A stretch of DNA of 60,603 nucleotides from Promethearchaeota archaeon (GCA_030615235.1 JAUWZR010000001.1:1-60603); one strand, 5' to 3'; shown: positions 43,297-52,397, counted from the first letter of the stretch. Numbers and translations are program-made. The notes: a model not told the origin generated them from the sequence alone.

Positions 43297-44571
43297 ATTA
43301 CTGAAGATAAGTATAAACCAGAAGAAATTAAAGCTCTACTTGATAAATATGGTACCGTGTATTTTGAACTGGATATAATTGAAGAAGTAGATGATATAGA
43401 AGGTAATGAAGACCAAAAAGAAAGGTTAGATGATTTTTTTAGAACATTGAATAATTATACAAAATTTGCAAATAAATTAAAAAAAACTAAATTATCACCT
43501 AATTTAACAATGCTCTTATATGGCCCTCCAGGCACAGGAAAAACATCATTAACAAGAGCTTATTCTCTAAAATATAATATTCCCATCTGTGTTGTAGAAT
43601 CTAATAGATTAGTCTCTTCTTTATTAGGTGATACAATTAAAAATATTCGAAGAGTGATTGAAATTGCTGCTGATATATCAAAAAAGAATGGTAATTTCAT
43701 TCTATTTTTTGATGAAATTGATGCGATTGGTTCCGAGAGATCTAATGTACATGAAGTCGGGGAAATTAAACGAGCAGTAATAGCTTTTTTGCAAACTATT
43801 GATTTAATTAGTTATAAAAGCCTCCCTTTAGCTATAATTGGGGCCACTAACCATCAGCAGCAACTAGATTCGGCAATATGGCGACGATTTACATTTCATC
43901 TTCAATTCGATTTTCCTAATTATGAAATTAGATCAAAAATAATAAAATCTTTTATAAAAAGAATAGAAGATGCTGGGATAGCAGTTAACGATTCTATTTC
44001 TGATGAAATCGATTTAGAATATAATAAAATTCGATTAATTATAGAAGGAATAGAAAATTCTGATGATAAATTAAATAATAATCTTATCATGAAGGAAGTT
44101 AAAAATCAGGAAATAAACGGATTAATTACATTAACTGATGGATATTCTGGATCTGATATTGAGAGAGGTGTAAGAGTTGCATTATTCAAAGCAATTGGCT
44201 CGTTTCCTACTGTTGAGAATATAGATTATGATATTCTTTATAAATCACTAAAGTTAGTTGGAGGAACAGCAGTTCATGTAAATCGACAGGAAATTCTCAG
44301 CCTCTCGGGTCCAAGTTTTGAAAAATTAGATGAATTTGATGATAAACTTGCTTTATCCGATTTTAATGTAGAATTTAAAAATTTTGAAGAATTGCTAGCA
44401 CAGTCACACAAATTAACACCAATATTAAAAGAAATTAATAATATCTTGGAACATCGGGAGGGTTTAAAAAATGATTATCATCAACGAATAAGTGAAGAAT
44501 TCGTAAACTTTATTACGACATTAAAAGATTTAAGCAAAATATTAAAAGATAAAAATATTGTAAAAGATTAA
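43297..44571 (+). CDS. AAA+ ATPase, probably starting at ATT
   Basis: From GTG 43357 the frame gives 404 residues, but it is open upstream and reads TEDKYKPEEIKALLDKYGT, so I begin at ATT 43297 (424 residues), 6 bases after a GATGA-type Shine-Dalgarno. Walker A GPPGTGKT, Walker B FILFFDEID, sensor 1 IGATNH and an arginine-finger segment (WRRFTF) form a complete AAA+ core of the Cdc48/FtsH/katanin type. The C-terminal 130 residues are helical, perhaps a partner interface. It follows the two unknown genes as a likely motor for them. Comparable AAA ATPases energise defence complexes; its substrate is unknown. Confidence 0.8.
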   Translation: MTEDKYKPEEIKALLDKYGTVYFELDIIEEVDDIEGNEDQKERLDDFFRTLNNYTKFANKLKKTKLSPNLTMLLYGPPGTGKTSLTRAYSLKYNIPICVVESNRLVSSLLGDTIKNIRRVIEIAADISKKNGNFILFFDEIDAIGSERSNVHEVGEIKRAVIAFLQTIDLISYKSLPLAIIGATNHQQQLDSAIWRRFTFHLQFDFPNYEIRSKIIKSFIKRIEDAGIAVNDSISDEIDLEYNKIRLIIEGIENSDDKLNNNLIMKEVKNQEINGLITLTDGYSGSDIERGVRVALFKAIGSFPTVENIDYDILYKSLKLVGGTAVHVNRQEILSLSGPSFEKLDEFDDKLALSDFNVEFKNFEELLAQSHKLTPILKEINNILEHREGLKNDYHQRISEEFVNFITTLKDLSKILKDKNIVKD

Positions 44572-44591
44572 AATAGAAAAAAGTAGAAAAA

Positions 44592-45044
44592 ATGTTTGAT
44601 TTAGATTATGATACAAAATACGTCTCTGTAGTTATTGAGTTTAAATATAACTCTAAGAGTAGTAAAAATATACCTAATGAAGTCAGAGAGGCTTTTATGG
44701 GGTTATATCCTCCTAAACACCCAAGTGGAAGAGGAAGTCCAATTTTAAGGGATATTAATAACTTATGCAATCCTAATGAAGAGGTTCTTTATCCGATTCA
44801 CTTTTCTTTAATTAAAAAGCCCGTTAAAATCGATTTGCCTGGAGTAAGAGAATATAAATTAAAAAATACAGCTGTGGGGGCAATAATTTTATATGAATAT
44901 ATAGGCCTTCTTGATGATTATAAAGATTGCTGCCTTAAAATAGCTGACTTTTTAGAGAAAAAAATTAAAAAACCTAAATGGTATTCAGAAATCACTTCAA
45001 TTAAACTAATTATAGGGTACGATTTAAAGGATGTCGCAAAATAA
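44592..45044 (+). CDS. Island paralogue A (150 aa)
   Basis: The 150-residue product has a beta-rich start (YVSVVIEFKYN) and strongly conserved blocks also found in the gene at 47206: REAFMG, PPKHPSGRGSP, PIHFSLIKKP and NTAVGAIILYEYIGL. No known family was recognised. The two copies flank the SMC-like ATPase gene, so they probably act with it. The conserved HP-SGRGSP and IHFSLIKKP segments may form a binding site. A further small gene (45031) overlaps its end. Confidence 0.65.
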   Translation: MFDLDYDTKYVSVVIEFKYNSKSSKNIPNEVREAFMGLYPPKHPSGRGSPILRDINNLCNPNEEVLYPIHFSLIKKPVKIDLPGVREYKLKNTAVGAIILYEYIGLLDDYKDCCLKIADFLEKKIKKPKWYSEITSIKLIIGYDLKDVAK

Positions 45045-45165
45045 AAAAATAATAGAAGAAATTGTTGATTATATTGAATCTTCAATTCGAGATGGTTTAG
45101 ATGAAGCAATTTTTATTAAAGAATTTCGGAATAAAATAGAAAAATATCTGAGTGAAAAGCAATAA
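45031..45165 (+). CDS. 44-residue coupled microprotein
   Basis: ATG 45031 lies 13 bases inside paralogue A, and its TAA (45163-45165) overlaps the ATG of the SMC-like gene (TAATG). The 44-residue product is a single amphipathic helix (KIIEEIVDYIESSIRDGL ... FRNKIEKYLSEK). Translational overlap on both sides argues it is a real gene, possibly a small subunit of the ATPase complex. It is too short for family recognition. Confidence 0.55.
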   Translation: MSQNKKIIEEIVDYIESSIRDGLDEAIFIKEFRNKIEKYLSEKQ

Positions 45166-47174
45166 TGAAAGCAGTCTTAAAATTAGTAAATATTGGGCAA
45201 AGAGAAGGGGAAGAAACTTGGGAATTTAACAGTGGAGTAGTAACAGAGATCAGAGGACGAACAGCTTCTGGTAAAAGCAGAATACTTAAATCTTGTGCAT
45301 TAGCTTTATCAATTCCAATAATCTCAGAAGAAATTAGAAATACTGCTATAAGTTTTGGAATTGCAAAAGCAGATAATGCAAAATTTTCACCCCTATTGAA
45401 TTCGAATAAAGAAAAAGCCATTATTGAACTTCATTATGATGAAGTTAAAAAACTTGTTGAAATAAATCGTGATGGTTCTGAAAAAATAAATATTCCTGGA
45501 AATCAAAAATTTATTTATTGTAGTATGCTAGTAGAAAATTCTAAAATACAAAATTATATCGATCATGGCCTATCTGATTTTTCATGGATAGTAACTGAAA
45601 TGTCCTTAGCAAAAGATTATGAATCAATAAAGGACATTGTTGGATCTTATACAGATTTAATTACAGCTAAAAAAGAAGAAATTCAGATAAAGGAGAATAA
45701 TAAAAAAAAGTTTGAGGGAGAATTTAAAAAAAAAAAAAGTGACCTAGCAGAAGTAATTGAGAAAATAAGACTACTCGAAGTTAATATTGAACAGGAGCTA
45801 GAAAAAATTGAATCGAATACAGAATTGAAAAATGAACGTAAGAAAATTATTGATGAACTCAAAGATAGACAAAAAATTATTATGGATACTGAAAAGAAAT
45901 TCCTTAGTCTAAAGAAAACTGTTACTGATCTAGATAATAAGATAAACGAAAAAAACACACAAATTGAAGATGAAACGGAAAATTTGGATAAATTGGAACA
46001 GAAAAAAAAGAAATATATGAAAATAGATGTGAGAAAATTAAATAACGAAATTAATCAGCTACATGAAGAAAATACGATGAATCTTGAAAAACAAAAGTTA
46101 TTATTACCTGAGATTAGTATATTAGAAAACAGCAAAAAGAAGTACGAAGGTATTTTAAGAGAACTAGATAAGACAAAAGAAAAAAAGGTTCTCTGTTGGG
46201 TTTGTGGGGGAAAAGAAATAGAAAGAAATGATATTGAAAACGATTTAAAAAGCACAAGAGATAAATTAACTCCTAAACGCGAAAAATATAGAGATTTAGA
46301 CTCTCAGATCGAAGAAAATAAGAATAATATAGATGATAAACAGAAAGATAAGGCAAAAAATGCTAAACTTCCTGATGTAAAGAAAAAAGTTGCATTGTCA
46401 AGAAATAAATTGATAAAACTAGCAGAAGAAAATAGCATTAATGTAGAACAAAAAAATAAGGAAGATATGGATATAAAAAGGTTTACAACAATTATCGAGA
46501 GTCGGAAGAAAACCATTAATCAATTAATAGAAAAAAGAAATGAAATCGAAAAACAAATAATTGATGATTCTCAAATGAACAAAACGAGGGAAGAAACCAA
46601 AACACAAAATACGAATAAGGGTGCTATTGAAAACCAAATCTCAAATTTAGAATTAGCCATAGATGATTGTAAAAGTATAGAAATTTTTAAAAAAGAATTT
46701 GATCTTTTAAAAGCAAAAAAAATTGTTCAAGAATTTGATGACATCTTTGATAATATTAATTTTCATCTAGAATTGAATATAAAAAAACAACGAGAAGGAG
46801 CTGCACATAAGTTCAATGAAAATATTGAAAAAATAATTGAAGAACTTAAATTGCCTAAATTTGAAAAAATTTATCTAGATATTGAAGATAATAATAAATT
46901 AAAAATTATAAGAAAAGGTAACCCTGACCCTCAAGCAATTAACTCTCTGAGCGGGGGTGAGAGAGTAATTGTTTCATCATTACTACAAATATCTGCTAAA
47001 GAAACTTACAATCCTGAGATACCCTTTATTGTTGGTGATGATATTATTATAAAAATGGATGAAGATCGTAGAGAAATTTTCTATAACTATTTAAAGAATA
47101 TTGCTAAAGATAATGATTGGTTTGTGATATTAACCAGAGTTACTGATGAAGATTTGGTAAAAGTAGAAATTTAA
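45165..47174 (+). CDS. Rad50/DndD-like SMC ATPase with zinc hook
   Basis: The 669-residue product has a split ABC ATPase head around a long coiled coil. Walker A is GRTASGKS (31-38). The coiled coil spans about 160-560, broken by a CxxC zinc hook CWVC (C344, C347) as in Rad50. The signature LSGGE is at 595-599 and Walker B reads PFIVGDD at 620-626, where the usual catalytic DE is D-D. Length and hook match DndD, the ATPase of the DNA phosphorothioation system, as well as archaeal Rad50-like proteins. It is flanked by paralogues A and B and by a 44-residue gene. It may sense or bridge DNA in modification or restriction; this is inference. Confidence 0.85.
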   Translation: MKAVLKLVNIGQREGEETWEFNSGVVTEIRGRTASGKSRILKSCALALSIPIISEEIRNTAISFGIAKADNAKFSPLLNSNKEKAIIELHYDEVKKLVEINRDGSEKINIPGNQKFIYCSMLVENSKIQNYIDHGLSDFSWIVTEMSLAKDYESIKDIVGSYTDLITAKKEEIQIKENNKKKFEGEFKKKKSDLAEVIEKIRLLEVNIEQELEKIESNTELKNERKKIIDELKDRQKIIMDTEKKFLSLKKTVTDLDNKINEKNTQIEDETENLDKLEQKKKKYMKIDVRKLNNEINQLHEENTMNLEKQKLLLPEISILENSKKKYEGILRELDKTKEKKVLCWVCGGKEIERNDIENDLKSTRDKLTPKREKYRDLDSQIEENKNNIDDKQKDKAKNAKLPDVKKKVALSRNKLIKLAEENSINVEQKNKEDMDIKRFTTIIESRKKTINQLIEKRNEIEKQIIDDSQMNKTREETKTQNTNKGAIENQISNLELAIDDCKSIEIFKKEFDLLKAKKIVQEFDDIFDNINFHLELNIKKQREGAAHKFNENIEKIIEELKLPKFEKIYLDIEDNNKLKIIRKGNPDPQAINSLSGGERVIVSSLLQISAKETYNPEIPFIVGDDIIIKMDEDRREIFYNYLKNIAKDNDWFVILTRVTDEDLVKVEI

Positions 47175-47205
47175 AAATTCATAGGTATTATCTTGAGGTA
47201 TTTAA

Positions 47206-47670
47206 ATGAATAGTGGAGATAGATATGTTTTAGTAATAGCTGAATTACAATATGATTCGAAAAAACCTAGATCAATAGTAAATGATATTAGAGAAGCTTT
47301 TATGGGAATTGTACCTCCTAAATATCCCGAAGGAAGAGGAAGTCCAAATATTTCGAAAAAAATTAGAGATATGTGTAAAATTGATAAAGATATTATTGAT
47401 CCTATTCATTTCTCTTTAATTAAAAAACCTGAAAAAATAGTCAATGCTGAAGGAAGGACCTACACAATAAGAAATACTGCCGTTGGTGCTATGATATTAT
47501 ATGAATATTTAGGTTTAGCTAAAGATTTGAGAAGATTCCTCAATATTTTTGATGAATACCTCAAAAGATTGATAGAAAGCAAAAAACCACAATTTTTCTC
47601 TTATATTACTAACTACGATATAATAATAGGTAATAAAATAAATGATATTTCAGTAACTGAAAACATATAA
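47206..47670 (+). CDS. Island paralogue B (154 aa)
   Basis: This 154-residue product is a clear paralogue of the gene at 44592: REAFMG, PPKYPEGRGSP, PIHFSLIKKP and RNTAVGAMILYEYLGL align almost exactly. The two copies sit on either side of the SMC-like ATPase, so a duplicated subunit forming a heterodimer around it is plausible. It starts 31 bases downstream of the ATPase. No known domain. Its differences (GNKINDIS against KDVAK at the C-terminus) suggest separate roles. Confidence 0.65.
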   Translation: MNSGDRYVLVIAELQYDSKKPRSIVNDIREAFMGIVPPKYPEGRGSPNISKKIRDMCKIDKDIIDPIHFSLIKKPEKIVNAEGRTYTIRNTAVGAMILYEYLGLAKDLRRFLNIFDEYLKRLIESKKPQFFSYITNYDIIIGNKINDISVTENI

Positions 47671-47719
47671 AGGGATTTATCTAAAATTCTATTTAATTAT
47701 GTTATTTTTTATGTCTTAA

Positions 47720-47740
47720 ACCCTAAATATTTAAAATATA
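47720..47740 (+). promoter_or_regulatory. Promoter candidate for the ArcS-like gene, possibly leaderless
   Basis: An AAATATTTAAAATATA block (about 47725-47740) directly abuts the ATG at 47741. In archaea such a TATA box this close suggests a leaderless or near-leaderless transcript, or one starting just upstream. It is preceded by a T-run (47691-47712) that may end the previous operon. Confidence 0.4.
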
Positions 47741-48343
47741 ATGAAAATACCAGATTTTTCAGAAAAAGATTTTATTGGGATAAATGGAGTAGGAAGAGCA
47801 CAATTATATCATCCTCATTTTGATGTTTGGCAATCTTTTTTCAGAAATAGTTTTAGAATTGAGGGAAGCATAAGTAGTATAATTTTTTTGCCGTGTGCTG
47901 CTATTAAACCCTATTATAATTCTCCAATCCATCGAGTTTTCAATAAAACTATTGACAAATACAAAAATATTCAAAAATTTGTCATATCAAACGCGGGTTT
48001 AATACCCTATGAATTCTGTGATCGGTATCCATTCGAATCTTATGATTGGAATCCACTTTTTGAGACAGAAGAAATAAAAAATGAATATATGGAAGCTATA
48101 AGTACAAGAATATTTGACTTCTTTAAGAATAGAAAAATTAATATTAAAGTTAAATTCATTTCTTATTTAAGGAACGATTCAGAATCGCTGAACTCACTAA
48201 AAATTGCTTTCAAAAAATTAAAAATGAATTTGGAAATAATAAAAATAACTGGAAAACTTCATGAGACAGCAGATACTGACTTATTATTAACATTAGAAGA
48301 AAATTTAATACGATTAAATAAAAAGTTAAAATCATTTGAATAA
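47741..48343 (+). CDS. Stand-alone archaeosine-synthase-type (DUF5591/ArcS core) protein
   Basis: The 200-residue product carries the ArcS core signature PCAAIKPYYNSPIH (51-64), close to the PCSxxKPYxxSxSH motif essential in archaeosine synthase. The next family block, VISNAGLIPYEFCDRYPF, matches the SPLGVVPRELE-YP segment that follows it in ArcS. In tRNA, ArcS adds lysine to the 7-cyano group of preQ0. Here there is no TGT-like or PUA domain, so the catalytic core stands alone, 9 bases before a DpdA-like gene. I infer that it elaborates preQ0 once in DNA, giving an archaeosine-like base. A standard ArcS for tRNA must be elsewhere. Confidence 0.78.
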   Translation: MKIPDFSEKDFIGINGVGRAQLYHPHFDVWQSFFRNSFRIEGSISSIIFLPCAAIKPYYNSPIHRVFNKTIDKYKNIQKFVISNAGLIPYEFCDRYPFESYDWNPLFETEEIKNEYMEAISTRIFDFFKNRKINIKVKFISYLRNDSESLNSLKIAFKKLKMNLEIIKITGKLHETADTDLLLTLEENLIRLNKKLKSFE

Positions 48344-48351
48344 GTATTTTT

Positions 48352-49404
48352 ATGGATTATTGGGCAGGAGAATTAGGAAATAATTTTATCGAAGGAATAC
48401 AACACGGCAATGTCATGGATAGTGTGTATAATTTTCTGAAATCAGAGGAGCCCAAAATAAAATATCCCTACGAAAATTTATTTTTAGACAATGGCGCCTT
48501 TTCAATATTTAAGAATAACTATAACAAGAAAAAGAATGAAGTACAAATAAATCTTAATAGCATCATCGATATCCAAGAAAAACTCAAACCAAAATTTACA
48601 ATTCCTTTCGATTATCCATTAGATCCCCAAATGAATATTAAAAATATGGAACAAAATTGGCAAAAAACAGTGAAAAATGTTGATTATTGGACTAGTTGTA
48701 CTAATCTTAATCTTGTTCCTGCGCTGCATGGATGGAACAAAACTTCTCTAAATAAAAATCTTCATTTATTACAAAAAAAAGATTTTGATTACATAGCTTT
48801 AGGAAGTGCCTTTATTCTAAAGGAGAAATTCAAAGGATTTTTTGGAGATCGCCAACCAAATAAAAACATTTATGAAGCATTTTTATACCTCAGTTCCCTA
48901 GGTAAAAATCTAGGTATTGATATTCATGTATTTGGACTTGGAGCTTCTCCATTGACTTATCATTTTGCTGCGTTCTGTGAAATCAAAAGTTCTGATTCTT
49001 CAGGATATAGGAGAAAAGCAGCATACGGAAAAATTATCTTACCTCAAACAGCAGAAAGATATGCCGGTAATGGAAGTGCTACTTTTGGATTAAAAACTAA
49101 AAATGGATTGACTTATAAGAAAATCTTTTCTAATGAAGAAAAGAAAAAATTAGCCGAGTGTGGGTGCCCTGAATGCCGAAAAATATCCAAACATGGATAC
49201 CGTCGATGGAAACATTTATGTTCCGATTGGAAAATTAGAGCAATTCATAATAAATGGGTAATGGAACAGGAAGAAAAGATTTCCCACGAGTTAATTCAAC
49301 AAGGTTGGGATTGTTATGAAGAATTTATTAATAAAATGATGGAGAAATCTCGCTTAAAATGGCTTTGGGCTTTTATAAGAAAAACAAAACAAAAATATTT
49401 TTAA
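48352..49404 (+). CDS. DpdA-like DNA (or tRNA) guanine transglycosylase
   Basis: The 350-residue product belongs to the queuine/archaeosine TGT superfamily. Seen: the nucleotide-site motif LDNGAF (45-50) where TGT has DSGGFQ; IPFDYPLD (84-91); HVFGLG (192-197); the nucleophile-region SSDSSGYRRKAAYG (213-226), with Asp215 as candidate; the zinc site CGCPEC (C270? C272, C275) with His299 in IHN, as in TGT. No PUA domain follows, unlike archaeal tRNA enzymes of about 580 residues. DpdA enzymes swap guanine for preQ0 in DNA. Pairing with the ArcS-like gene upstream supports that role. It could still be an RNA enzyme; that needs a test. Confidence 0.78.
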   Translation: MDYWAGELGNNFIEGIQHGNVMDSVYNFLKSEEPKIKYPYENLFLDNGAFSIFKNNYNKKKNEVQINLNSIIDIQEKLKPKFTIPFDYPLDPQMNIKNMEQNWQKTVKNVDYWTSCTNLNLVPALHGWNKTSLNKNLHLLQKKDFDYIALGSAFILKEKFKGFFGDRQPNKNIYEAFLYLSSLGKNLGIDIHVFGLGASPLTYHFAAFCEIKSSDSSGYRRKAAYGKIILPQTAERYAGNGSATFGLKTKNGLTYKKIFSNEEKKKLAECGCPECRKISKHGYRRWKHLCSDWKIRAIHNKWVMEQEEKISHELIQQGWDCYEEFINKMMEKSRLKWLWAFIRKTKQKYF

Positions 49405-49539
49405 TATAATTATATTCTTGAACGATATTATTTCTTCCAGTCTCAGGATATTTCTTTTTGTAGTTTATTCTCAATATATTTAATTATGTTCTTTGGTATA
49501 ATTTTTCTTCAAACCATTAAAATAAATTTAAAAAATAAA

Positions 49540-51879
49540 TTAATTTATAAAAGGAAATTTAATTTCTACAGGGTCATGTTTTCCCATGCTCGTAATATAA
49601 GCATGTCCTTGTGGAAGATGTTTCAGTCGTTCTATATCTTGCTTATTATTAAAGTATTCCTTCAAGTAGTTGCTTCCACTTCCTTGTGTCTGAAGGAATA
49701 TTTTGGTATTACACAGATCAATAATTTCTTTTTTCACATCCATGATACTCTGGGTCGCAAATGCTACTCCATAGTCTCTTTTCCTACCACGATGTACGAT
49801 TTCGTCTAAGAATTTAACAATGCGCTTTAAGTATTCCGAATCTGATTGTGATTTCGATTTGGGAAGGAGACGTTGGATTTCATCCAAATGTAAGAAAACT
49901 TTAAGTTTTTCTTTTCCTTTCAAAGCACGTTTATGAAGAATAGCTAATAAATATAACGCTACAATTCGTTGATGTGAATCTCTCAAAATGTACGAATTAA
50001 TTACTGTTATATTACCAGGGATTAACATGGATTCAAAATCTATTGGTTCTACTTCGGGCAAATCGAAGATTCTTAGAGAGATGGAATTCAACGCCCTTCT
50101 TATTGCGGACTTAGTTCCAGATGTTGCGCTATATATCTCATTTTCCATATAATAGAAAATAAATTTCTTTAGTTCTGGAAGTGTAAACTCCTTTCCCTTA
50201 TTTTCTTCAATAATATCATAAATTATTGTTTGCAAAGTATCGTGAGATATTGGTGTCAATTCGTGTAAGAAATAGGGTAAATCAACAGGATCAATCGCTT
50301 TTAAGGTAAGGCAAAAACCTTTATCTGTATCTATATTAATGAACCTAAATTTATTGATGTTAAGAGCATTAATTCTATGTAGCTTCATTAATTTCTCTGA
50401 TTGCTTGGTAGAAGGAATATTTGCTAAATTACCATATTCTCCTTCATTATCAAGTATAATTTGTGCTGGAGAATCTTTCTCTTGAGCAATTAAAAGTGAG
50501 AGTAATTTCAATGCTGATGTTTTCCCAGAACCTTGTTGCCCACTCATGAACACACTTTGATATAAAGTTCTTATTTTAAGCAAATATGGAACTCCTGTAT
50601 TTAACCCTTGTATGCTTGCAATTTCTATTCCATTTTGAGGAATTTTTTTAAATTCACAGAACTCGTTTTGCGTTGGTATTTTGATTTTTCCGCCTATTAT
50701 CGTTTGTGGGTTCAGTGCCTGATATCCTTCAGGTGTAAATTGCCCAACGGGAATCAATGTAATTTTATAGTTATATTCTTTATGACTTGAAGTTTCTCCA
50801 GGAAAATAATCTTCAGAGCATTCTATTTTTTTAACAATGCACATTATTCTCACTCCATCCTCCTCTTTTTCAACAATCACACAATATCCATCTCTTACGA
50901 GGTGTGCTTTATTAGGATATAAATATCCTTTCATCTGGTTATCACCGCCCATTACAAGCTCAAGAGGTTTTCCCTTTACAGTGTTAATGCTTCCTAAACA
51001 ATAATCATCATCTTCAGATATCCCGTTAGAATTATATTGATTCCACGGATCACTGGGTGGTGTGGTTGGTGCAGATGTATTATGTAATTCACTTATTTTG
51101 GCATGGCTCTCTTTAACATCATTATGATCTTCATCATTTTCAGAGGTAAACTCAAAAGTAATACCGTTAAAACCTTCAAATGCTGTATTCATAGCAAATT
51201 TTACTGCAGTTTCCCTTAAATCATCCGTAAATTTATAAGAGACAACTTTATTTGGAAAATATACTAACTGAACGACTCCGCATTTCTGATGCCTCGCTTT
51301 TTCAAAAATAATTCCATATAGGCAAGTTTGCATAAATTCTCTATGATTTTTTAAATTTAAATTGCTCATTTCATCATTTTTGTTTAATTCATACGATTTA
51401 AATTCTCTTATTATAAATTTCTCTGAATCTAGCTCAACCAAACAATCAACTCGAGCATTAATTTTCAAGCCACCAATTTTTCCAATCTCTTCAACTTCAA
51501 AAGAAGCTTCTCCACCAAAGAATTCAATTTCAATCTTTTTTGGTATAACAATAGCATAATTATTTTTAGATTGCATTTTCGCAACTCTGCGTATATCTTG
51601 ATGTAAAGAATTTAATAACACTTTAGTGTCCTCATGATATATCTCATAATCAGGATTCTTTTTGATATCTGCCAAGATATCAATCTTATACTTTGTCAAA
51701 TTCTGACTGAAAACTCTATAATTCATTTTGTTTCTTTTATTCCCCCCTTTGAAAATTCTTTTATAATATGTTGTGGATGCTTGATGTAAAACTCTTCCAC
51801 GTATTCCCCCATGCTCATATATTACCTTACCATAGACATTATCTAATAAACCACTTACAGATTTTTTACATTGATTCAT
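49540..51879 (-). CDS. Cas4/RecB-like nuclease fused to HerA ATPase
   Basis: The 779-residue product has two modules. N-terminal PD-(D/E)XK nuclease: His32 in RVLHQA, Asp145 in NARVDCLVE, E-F-K at 159-161 (REFKSY) and Gln184/Tyr188 in FMQTCLYG, the Cas4-type QxxxY motif. No Cys cluster for iron-sulphur binding is evident. C-terminal HerA: beta barrel at about 295-440, Walker A MSGQQGSGKTS (445-455) and Walker B HLDEI (664-668). HerA forms hexameric DNA translocases with the NurA nuclease in repair, and HerA/DndH-type proteins act in defence. A fused nuclease would let one complex both move along and cut DNA. It is transcribed apart from the ArcS/DpdA pair. Confidence 0.82.
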   Translation of the reverse strand: MNQCKKSVSGLLDNVYGKVIYEHGGIRGRVLHQASTTYYKRIFKGGNKRNKMNYRVFSQNLTKYKIDILADIKKNPDYEIYHEDTKVLLNSLHQDIRRVAKMQSKNNYAIVIPKKIEIEFFGGEASFEVEEIGKIGGLKINARVDCLVELDSEKFIIREFKSYELNKNDEMSNLNLKNHREFMQTCLYGIIFEKARHQKCGVVQLVYFPNKVVSYKFTDDLRETAVKFAMNTAFEGFNGITFEFTSENDEDHNDVKESHAKISELHNTSAPTTPPSDPWNQYNSNGISEDDDYCLGSINTVKGKPLELVMGGDNQMKGYLYPNKAHLVRDGYCVIVEKEEDGVRIMCIVKKIECSEDYFPGETSSHKEYNYKITLIPVGQFTPEGYQALNPQTIIGGKIKIPTQNEFCEFKKIPQNGIEIASIQGLNTGVPYLLKIRTLYQSVFMSGQQGSGKTSALKLLSLLIAQEKDSPAQIILDNEGEYGNLANIPSTKQSEKLMKLHRINALNINKFRFINIDTDKGFCLTLKAIDPVDLPYFLHELTPISHDTLQTIIYDIIEENKGKEFTLPELKKFIFYYMENEIYSATSGTKSAIRRALNSISLRIFDLPEVEPIDFESMLIPGNITVINSYILRDSHQRIVALYLLAILHKRALKGKEKLKVFLHLDEIQRLLPKSKSQSDSEYLKRIVKFLDEIVHRGRKRDYGVAFATQSIMDVKKEIIDLCNTKIFLQTQGSGSNYLKEYFNNKQDIERLKHLPQGHAYITSMGKHDPVEIKFPFIN

Positions 51880-51885
51880 TTTTTA

Positions 51886-52236
51886 TCACATCTCATTTTG
51901 TTCAAACAATTCAAAATATCCTTCAGAGTTTCTGATTAAATCTAGCACATCTAAAGTTGTTTTATTAAGGAATAACGAATCATTTTTTTCTGCTAAAAAC
52001 TTCGAAAATATCTCTAATGAATTTTCAAATTGGGAATAATTTTCAGAAATAAGATTTCTTAATAAAATCTGGCGCTCTAATAGAGAATATTGAGTTAATA
52101 TTTCCTTTATAAAAACATCAACATCGTCGAAATAAATTACATTACCAAATTTTAAATTAGCTAAAATATTTTTAATTTTCTCATAAATATGGCAATTTTC
52201 TTCTTTAAATTTTGAGAAAAAAGTATTATTGTTCAA
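51886..52236 (-). CDS. Small helical protein upstream of the nuclease-HerA gene, 116 aa
   Basis: The 116-residue product is acidic and helical throughout, with Phe-rich segments (FSKFKEENCHIYEKI, then FIKEILTQYSLLERQILL). It is 6 bases upstream of the nuclease-HerA gene, clearly the same operon. Its size matches small accessory proteins such as DndE (about 110-130 aa), but DndE is basic and no similarity is visible. It may regulate or load the HerA hexamer. Not recognised. Confidence 0.5.
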   Translation of the reverse strand: MNNNTFFSKFKEENCHIYEKIKNILANLKFGNVIYFDDVDVFIKEILTQYSLLERQILLRNLISENYSQFENSLEIFSKFLAEKNDSLFLNKTTLDVLDLIRNSEGYFELFEQNEM

Positions 52237-52386
52237 ATAACCACCTCAACTTATTTTTATCTAGCTTTTTTTCGTATATAAACTTAGCTAATATTATTAT
52301 TAAAGTTAATATTTATAAATCTTTCGATATTATTAATTAAAATAAGATTTATATATAAATTAAGTTATAAACTAGATAGTAAAGAT

Positions 52387-52393
52387 AAGGTGA
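52387..52393 (+). promoter_or_regulatory. Strong Shine-Dalgarno for the DGQHR gene
   Basis: AAGGTGA at 52387-52393 is a near-complete anti-16S match lying 4 bases before ATG 52398. A TATATATAAA-type block at about 52350-52362 upstream is a TATA candidate. The 161-bp space (52237-52397) also drives the divergent nuclease-HerA operon and has no gene. Confidence 0.6.
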
Positions 52394-52397
52394 ATTT

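Noticed and set aside
45683..46516. Three Phe/Ser-rich minus-strand frames in the SMC gene
   Set aside because: Antisense shadows of the Lys/Glu-rich coiled coil.
49486..49809. Plus-strand 107-codon frame overlapping the end of the HerA gene
   Set aside because: Antisense to the conserved HerA C-terminus; no start signal or domain.
51886..52236. DndE candidate based on size and position
   Set aside because: The protein is acidic and helical, whereas DndE is basic; no similarity seen.
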